This document shows positions 60,491-64,000 of a stretch of DNA of 64,000 nucleotides, in pieces (positions within the stretch are counted from its first letter, which is position 1; each line of letters starts with the position of its first letter). Both the position numbers and the translations under genes were made by a program. The notes beneath the pieces were generated by a model. It saw nothing but the letters and a program-made list of their open reading frames with translations. It did no database searches and was not told the DNA's origin. Source of the stretch: Phycisphaeraceae bacterium (GTDB lineage Bacteria; Planctomycetota; Phycisphaerae; Phycisphaerales; UBA1924); contig JAHBWW010000004.1 in the NCBI GenBank assembly GCA_019636795.1, forward strand, positions 248,001 through 312,000, written 5' to 3'.

Positions 60491-63353
60491 ACCCCAAACG
60501 CGAGCACCTGCCTTGTCGATTGATGACGCACGCCGGACACCTGCGGTAAGGCTCACCGGAAGGCGCGTGCGTCTGGGGGATCAGTGCGCCCGAAGCGTAA
60601 TCACGTTCGGCGGCATCGTCGTGCTGGCGGCGATGTTCGGGATCCTGGTGTTCCTGACTCTGTCGGCCGCGCCGCTATTCGTGGGGGCGAAGGTCGTGGC
60701 GATAGGTCCGAGCGCAAGTTTGACACTGGGCGGAGAGCCAGCGTTCCTGAGGCTGATCAATGGAGCAGATCGCGCGCTCATCATTACGACTGAGGCTGAA
60801 CTTGTCGAAGCGCGTCTGACAGATGGGCATGTCGCCCGGCGTATCGGGCTGATCGACGAAGGTTCTGCGACTTCGATTGCGTTTGAGCCGGGGCGCTGGC
60901 GGGCGACAATCGGGACTGATGACGGGCGTGTACACACCGTGGTGGTTGATGAGCAATGGTTTTCGCTGCCCGAGACGGCAGCAGCCCTGCTTCCATCTAT
61001 GCAATCTGGAGACATTGTTCTCCTTGATGACGAAGCTGTTCGCCAGCGAATTTCGTCGGCTGCCCGTGTGAATCGAACGCTTTCTCCTTTCAGTTCAGTG
61101 GAGATGCTGCCGAGCGGCGCACGCACGCTTTGGGAGCCGACCGTAGAACGCGGGGCGGTGTTCACGATTCGCCACGGAGACGGTGCCATCGTGTGTATCG
61201 ACAGCGGAGGCGTCGGCGAGCAAAGTCGATATATAGCGCTGGTCAGGGAGGATGGTTCTGCGCTCTTCGGCACAATTCGCTCGACTGTTCGGCTTGATGG
61301 TGGCGGGCGTGTGGAGCGACTTGTCGAGCATCCCATCGACCTGGGAGAGATCGATTCGCTGCCGCGCTGGTTCTTTGTATTCTCCGACGGCACGGGGGTG
61401 CTTGCGCTGTGGGAGAATGGAAAGTTCCTGCGGTTTGACGCGCGCGACTTGCGGTCGGGAGTGCGCCGAGTCGAGAAGGGACGGGTTGTTCCTGAGAACG
61501 AAACCGTGACTGCTGCTTCGATGGCACTCGGAGGATTGACGCTCATCGTGGGCGGATCGAGCGGGCAAGCGTCGGCGTGGCTGGTTTCGGAGAGGCCGGA
61601 CTCGACTTCCGCAGACGGACGCATGCTTACGCAGCGATGGCGAGATTCGGTCGGAGACGGTGCGGTGCGGGCGATCTCGCCCGGTGATCGCGATCGATCA
61701 GTCGTGTTTGTCGGCGCGAGCGGGAGCGTGCTGATCAAGCATGTGACGAGTTTGAAACGGTTGGCGGAATTCACGATTGAGGGGCCTGCGCCGCGGATCG
61801 CGTCGACAACGCCTTCAACCAATCGCGTGCTGTGGCTCAAGGATGACGGGTCATTCGAATCGCGTGAGCTCGACCCCGGGTATCCGAGTGTGAGTGTGGC
61901 GTCGCTGTTCGGAAAAGTGCATTATGAAGGGTACAGCGATGCACAGTGGGTATATCAGTCGACTGGTGATGTGCAATCGGAGCCGAAGTACAGTCTGATT
62001 CCATTGATCTTCGGCACGCTCAAGGCGACGGTGTTTGCAATGTTTTTTGCGATTCCGCTGGGGGTGCTGTCAGCGATTTATGCCAGCGAGTTCATGAACC
62101 GCAAGGTGCATCGTGTAGTCAAGCCGGGAATTGAACTGATGGCGTCACTGCCTTCGGTTGTGATCGGATTTGTGGCGGCGATGGTGGTTGCGCCGTTCGT
62201 TCGCATGTGGCTGCCTTCGATTATGGTTGGCATGTTTGTGATTCCGACGATTGCGATCCTGGGAGGCATGATCTGGCAGACACTTCCGCCGCGTTGGAGC
62301 AGGCGGTTCGGATCGCGTACCAAGTTATCAATTGTGCTTGTCATTCTCGCGGTGGGGCTGGCGGCTTCGAGTCTGGTGGGGCCTGCGGTGCAGGACTGGT
62401 TGTTTTCGCCTTCGCGGGCTGAACGTTTGGTTGCAGCCGGTTCTTTTGAGACCATTCCTGAGGGTGATGCCCGCTGGTCAGAGCGGCGTGTGGCCTCGCT
62501 CACGGTGGGTGAGCGTGCGCAATTGAGGGAGCAGGGCGTGTTCTTTGTCGATGGGCGTGCTGTGAAGCCTGTGGAGTCTGACATCTCACTTCCGGTCGTG
62601 GAAGGGAGCATTGAGAAGTGGCTTGATGGCAATTTCGGGGGGGCTTGGCCGGGGTGGTTTGTGGTCATGATGATCCCGGCATGCATTGCGGTGATGGGCC
62701 TTCACACGGTGCTTGTGGCCAAGCGGTGGACGGGCGTGCTCGAGCGCAAGAGCAGGGCGGTTGCAGCGAGTCTGGAAGTAGCCAGGTTCGTGAGCAGCGT
62801 TGGAGCGATTGTCGCATGTGCGGGAGTGTTTGCGTGGGGATTGTCTGCAGCGGGGTTTGACCCACGAGAATCGATTTTCGGGCAGTTCACGCCTCGCAAT
62901 ACCCTGATCGTCGGCCTGGTCATGGGGTTCGCGATCATTCCGATCATCTTTACGATCAGCGAGGACGCGCTGGCGAGTGTGCCCAAGTCATTGAGATCTG
63001 CTTCACTTGGGTCAGGCGCGACGCCATGGCAGACGGCCATCCGAGTGGTGCTGCCGGTGGCGGGCTCTGGTATTTTTTCTGCATGCATGATCGGGCTTGG
63101 GAGAGCGGTTGGTGAGACGATGATCGTGCTGATGGCAACGGGAAATACGCCTGAAATGAGCTGGAACATGTTTTCCGGATTTCGCACCCTTGCAGCCAAC
63201 ATCGCTGTGGAACTGCCCGAGGCGCCTAAGGGCGGAACACACTATCGGGTGCTCTTTGTCTGCGGATTGATCCTGTTTCTGATGACGCTGGTCATCAATA
63301 CGACGGCGGAGTTTGTTCGGCAGCACTTCCGCAAGAAGAGCGCAGCACTATGA
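60480..63353 (+). CDS. pstC: Phosphate ABC transporter permease with very large periplasmic domain
   Basis: A 957-residue PstC, about three times the minimal length. After an N-terminal transmembrane helix (~40-62) lies a ~430-residue extracytoplasmic domain of beta-strand style with repeated blade-like segments (GRWRATIGTDDGRVHTVVVD, GAVFTIRHGDGAIVCIDSGG, GTGVLALWENGKFLRFDA), likely a WD40/YVTN-like propeller. The true permease core follows from ~505: FGTLKATVFAMFFAIPLGVL, SLPSVVIGFVAAMVV and the EAA motif region SASLGSGATPWQTAIRVVLP, ending GRAVGETMIVLMATGN. A second ~100-residue hydrophilic insertion interrupts the core. Such enlarged PstC proteins are known in some proteobacteria. GTG start overlaps pstS. 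Confidence 0.9.
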   Translation: MTPEPQTRAPALSIDDARRTPAVRLTGRRVRLGDQCARSVITFGGIVVLAAMFGILVFLTLSAAPLFVGAKVVAIGPSASLTLGGEPAFLRLINGADRALIITTEAELVEARLTDGHVARRIGLIDEGSATSIAFEPGRWRATIGTDDGRVHTVVVDEQWFSLPETAAALLPSMQSGDIVLLDDEAVRQRISSAARVNRTLSPFSSVEMLPSGARTLWEPTVERGAVFTIRHGDGAIVCIDSGGVGEQSRYIALVREDGSALFGTIRSTVRLDGGGRVERLVEHPIDLGEIDSLPRWFFVFSDGTGVLALWENGKFLRFDARDLRSGVRRVEKGRVVPENETVTAASMALGGLTLIVGGSSGQASAWLVSERPDSTSADGRMLTQRWRDSVGDGAVRAISPGDRDRSVVFVGASGSVLIKHVTSLKRLAEFTIEGPAPRIASTTPSTNRVLWLKDDGSFESRELDPGYPSVSVASLFGKVHYEGYSDAQWVYQSTGDVQSEPKYSLIPLIFGTLKATVFAMFFAIPLGVLSAIYASEFMNRKVHRVVKPGIELMASLPSVVIGFVAAMVVAPFVRMWLPSIMVGMFVIPTIAILGGMIWQTLPPRWSRRFGSRTKLSIVLVILAVGLAASSLVGPAVQDWLFSPSRAERLVAAGSFETIPEGDARWSERRVASLTVGERAQLREQGVFFVDGRAVKPVESDISLPVVEGSIEKWLDGNFGGAWPGWFVVMMIPACIAVMGLHTVLVAKRWTGVLERKSRAVAASLEVARFVSSVGAIVACAGVFAWGLSAAGFDPRESIFGQFTPRNTLIVGLVMGFAIIPIIFTISEDALASVPKSLRSASLGSGATPWQTAIRVVLPVAGSGIFSACMIGLGRAVGETMIVLMATGNTPEMSWNMFSGFRTLAANIAVELPEAPKGGTHYRVLFVCGLILFLMTLVINTTAEFVRQHFRKKSAAL

Positions 63354-64000
63354 GCCAGACTCCGACCCAGCCCATCTTGAGACACAAACGACAAACGTCG
63401 TTTGCTGCGCGCGGCGAGCCAAAGGTGTGGCTCATGGGGCTTTCGATTGTGCTGTGCGTGTCGATGATCGTGCTGATGATCGTGTTGATCGTGGCGCGCG
63501 GGAGCACGACATTCTGGCCTCGGCCGATTCATGAGGTGACGCTTGCGGACGGGACGGTTTTTCTGGGTGTCCCGATGGGCGAGAACGCGTACCAGCCGAT
63601 GGATGCCGAGCGGGCCGAAATAGAAGCTGCACGCGAGGCCGGAGTGGTGCAGATCGAAGGTGCGTGGGATGAGGATGGACAGCCTATTCGGCGTCGGTAC
63701 ATGGTTGGGAATCGTGATCTCGGGCAACAGAGTTTTCGCTGGGTGCCCTTGTGGCGTGTGCGTGAGGTGTCAGTGCCGCTTGATGCCGTTCTTGTCGAGC
63801 GTCGCGAATGGGGTGTGTTTCTTGGTCGGATTGAATCGATCACACGCGATGAAACGGTTGCGATTGACGATGGCAGGATGGAAAGCCGACGGGCTGTACT
63901 CGCCGAAGGGACTCAAGCGGTTACAGAGCAGTTGAACCAGATGATGCGCGATGTCAGACGGAGGCAGGGTGACATTGCGAGGCTCAACGAGCGTGTCGTC
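63350..64000 (+). CDS. pstA: Phosphate ABC transporter permease PstA, 3' end outside window
   Basis: The first 217 codons of the second Pst permease. The ATG overlaps the pstC stop (ATGA). A hydrophilic start is followed by one transmembrane helix (GLSIVLCVSMIVLMIVLIVA). Then comes a long extracytoplasmic segment with the short repeats VTLADGTVFLGVP and PLWRVREVSVPLDAVLVERR, ending in what looks like a coiled coil (VTEQLNQMMRDVRRRQGDIA). The usual PstA core helices and EAA motif lie beyond the window end. Identification rests on operon position and on the enlarged-Pst pattern shared with pstC. Confidence 0.75.
   Translation, partial: MSQTPTQPILRHKRQTSFAARGEPKVWLMGLSIVLCVSMIVLMIVLIVARGSTTFWPRPIHEVTLADGTVFLGVPMGENAYQPMDAERAEIEAAREAGVVQIEGAWDEDGQPIRRRYMVGNRDLGQQSFRWVPLWRVREVSVPLDAVLVERREWGVFLGRIESITRDETVAIDDGRMESRRAVLAEGTQAVTEQLNQMMRDVRRRQGDIARLNERVV

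Noticed and set aside
1-64000. CRISPR arrays, insertion sequences, prophage, tRNA or rRNA genes
   Set aside because: No regularly spaced identical repeats, transposase or integrase motifs, terminal repeats or cloverleaf-like sequences were recognised on reading. Small tRNAs could be missed without a covariance search.

Overview
The window looks like chromosomal DNA of a planctomycete of the Phycisphaerae/Phycisphaerales type. The reasons are high GC, four secreted proteins ending in the same paired 'DFFDVQ...FS.GC' dockerin-like C-terminus, a planctomycete-type cytochrome c module, many lipoproteins, and a type II secretion (T2SS) operon with a grossly enlarged secretin. No rRNA, tRNA, CRISPR array, insertion sequence or prophage was recognised. 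This assignment is inference from gene content, not from a phylogenetic marker.

Layout. 0-6.8 kb: the end of an HtrA-type protease, a lipoprotein/murD/priA block on the minus strand, and divergent carA. 6.8-19.6 kb: a secreted dockerin-type protein behind a long leader and followed by a strong terminator; a lipoprotein and recX; a 3-hydroxyacyl-CoA dehydrogenase; a FAS1 protein, ECF sigma factor and RskA-like anti-sigma factor in a row; a B12-dependent acyl-CoA mutase large subunit and an HPF-type ribosome factor; a second dockerin-type protein; and a fusion of DUF2231, cytochrome c and a GH13 alpha-glucanase. 19.8-36.1 kb: a beta-helix protein, a WGENVGW-repeat protein, a Fur-family regulator, sixA, crcB, an EamA permease, an acyl-CoA synthetase, a HAF-repeat dockerin protein, an SLC13 permease, mutL, a GT9 glycosyltransferase, gspE and a tandem PTPS. 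In this block the plus strand tends to be richer in C than G, while the flanks are G-rich. 36.1-59.4 kb: a glutathione peroxidase lipoprotein, gspF and a tight T2SS operon (pseudopilins G, H, I, J and K, a GspL/PilM-like protein, a GspM-GspC-like protein, the giant secretin and a small lipoprotein). 59.4-64 kb: the start of a pst phosphate uptake operon (pstS, an enlarged pstC and a truncated pstA).

The most striking object is the secretin gene at 45089-58873. One intact reading frame of 4594 codons encodes a signal peptide, an N0-like domain, about 50 diverged N1-like ring-building modules (a normal GspD has three) and a standard secretin pore. It ends the gspG-to-M operon, where most adjacent genes overlap by 4 nt, and its stop overlaps a small lipoprotein gene that is a reasonable pilotin candidate. 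The dockerin-type secreted proteins elsewhere in the window are possible cargo or surface partners, but that link is inference.
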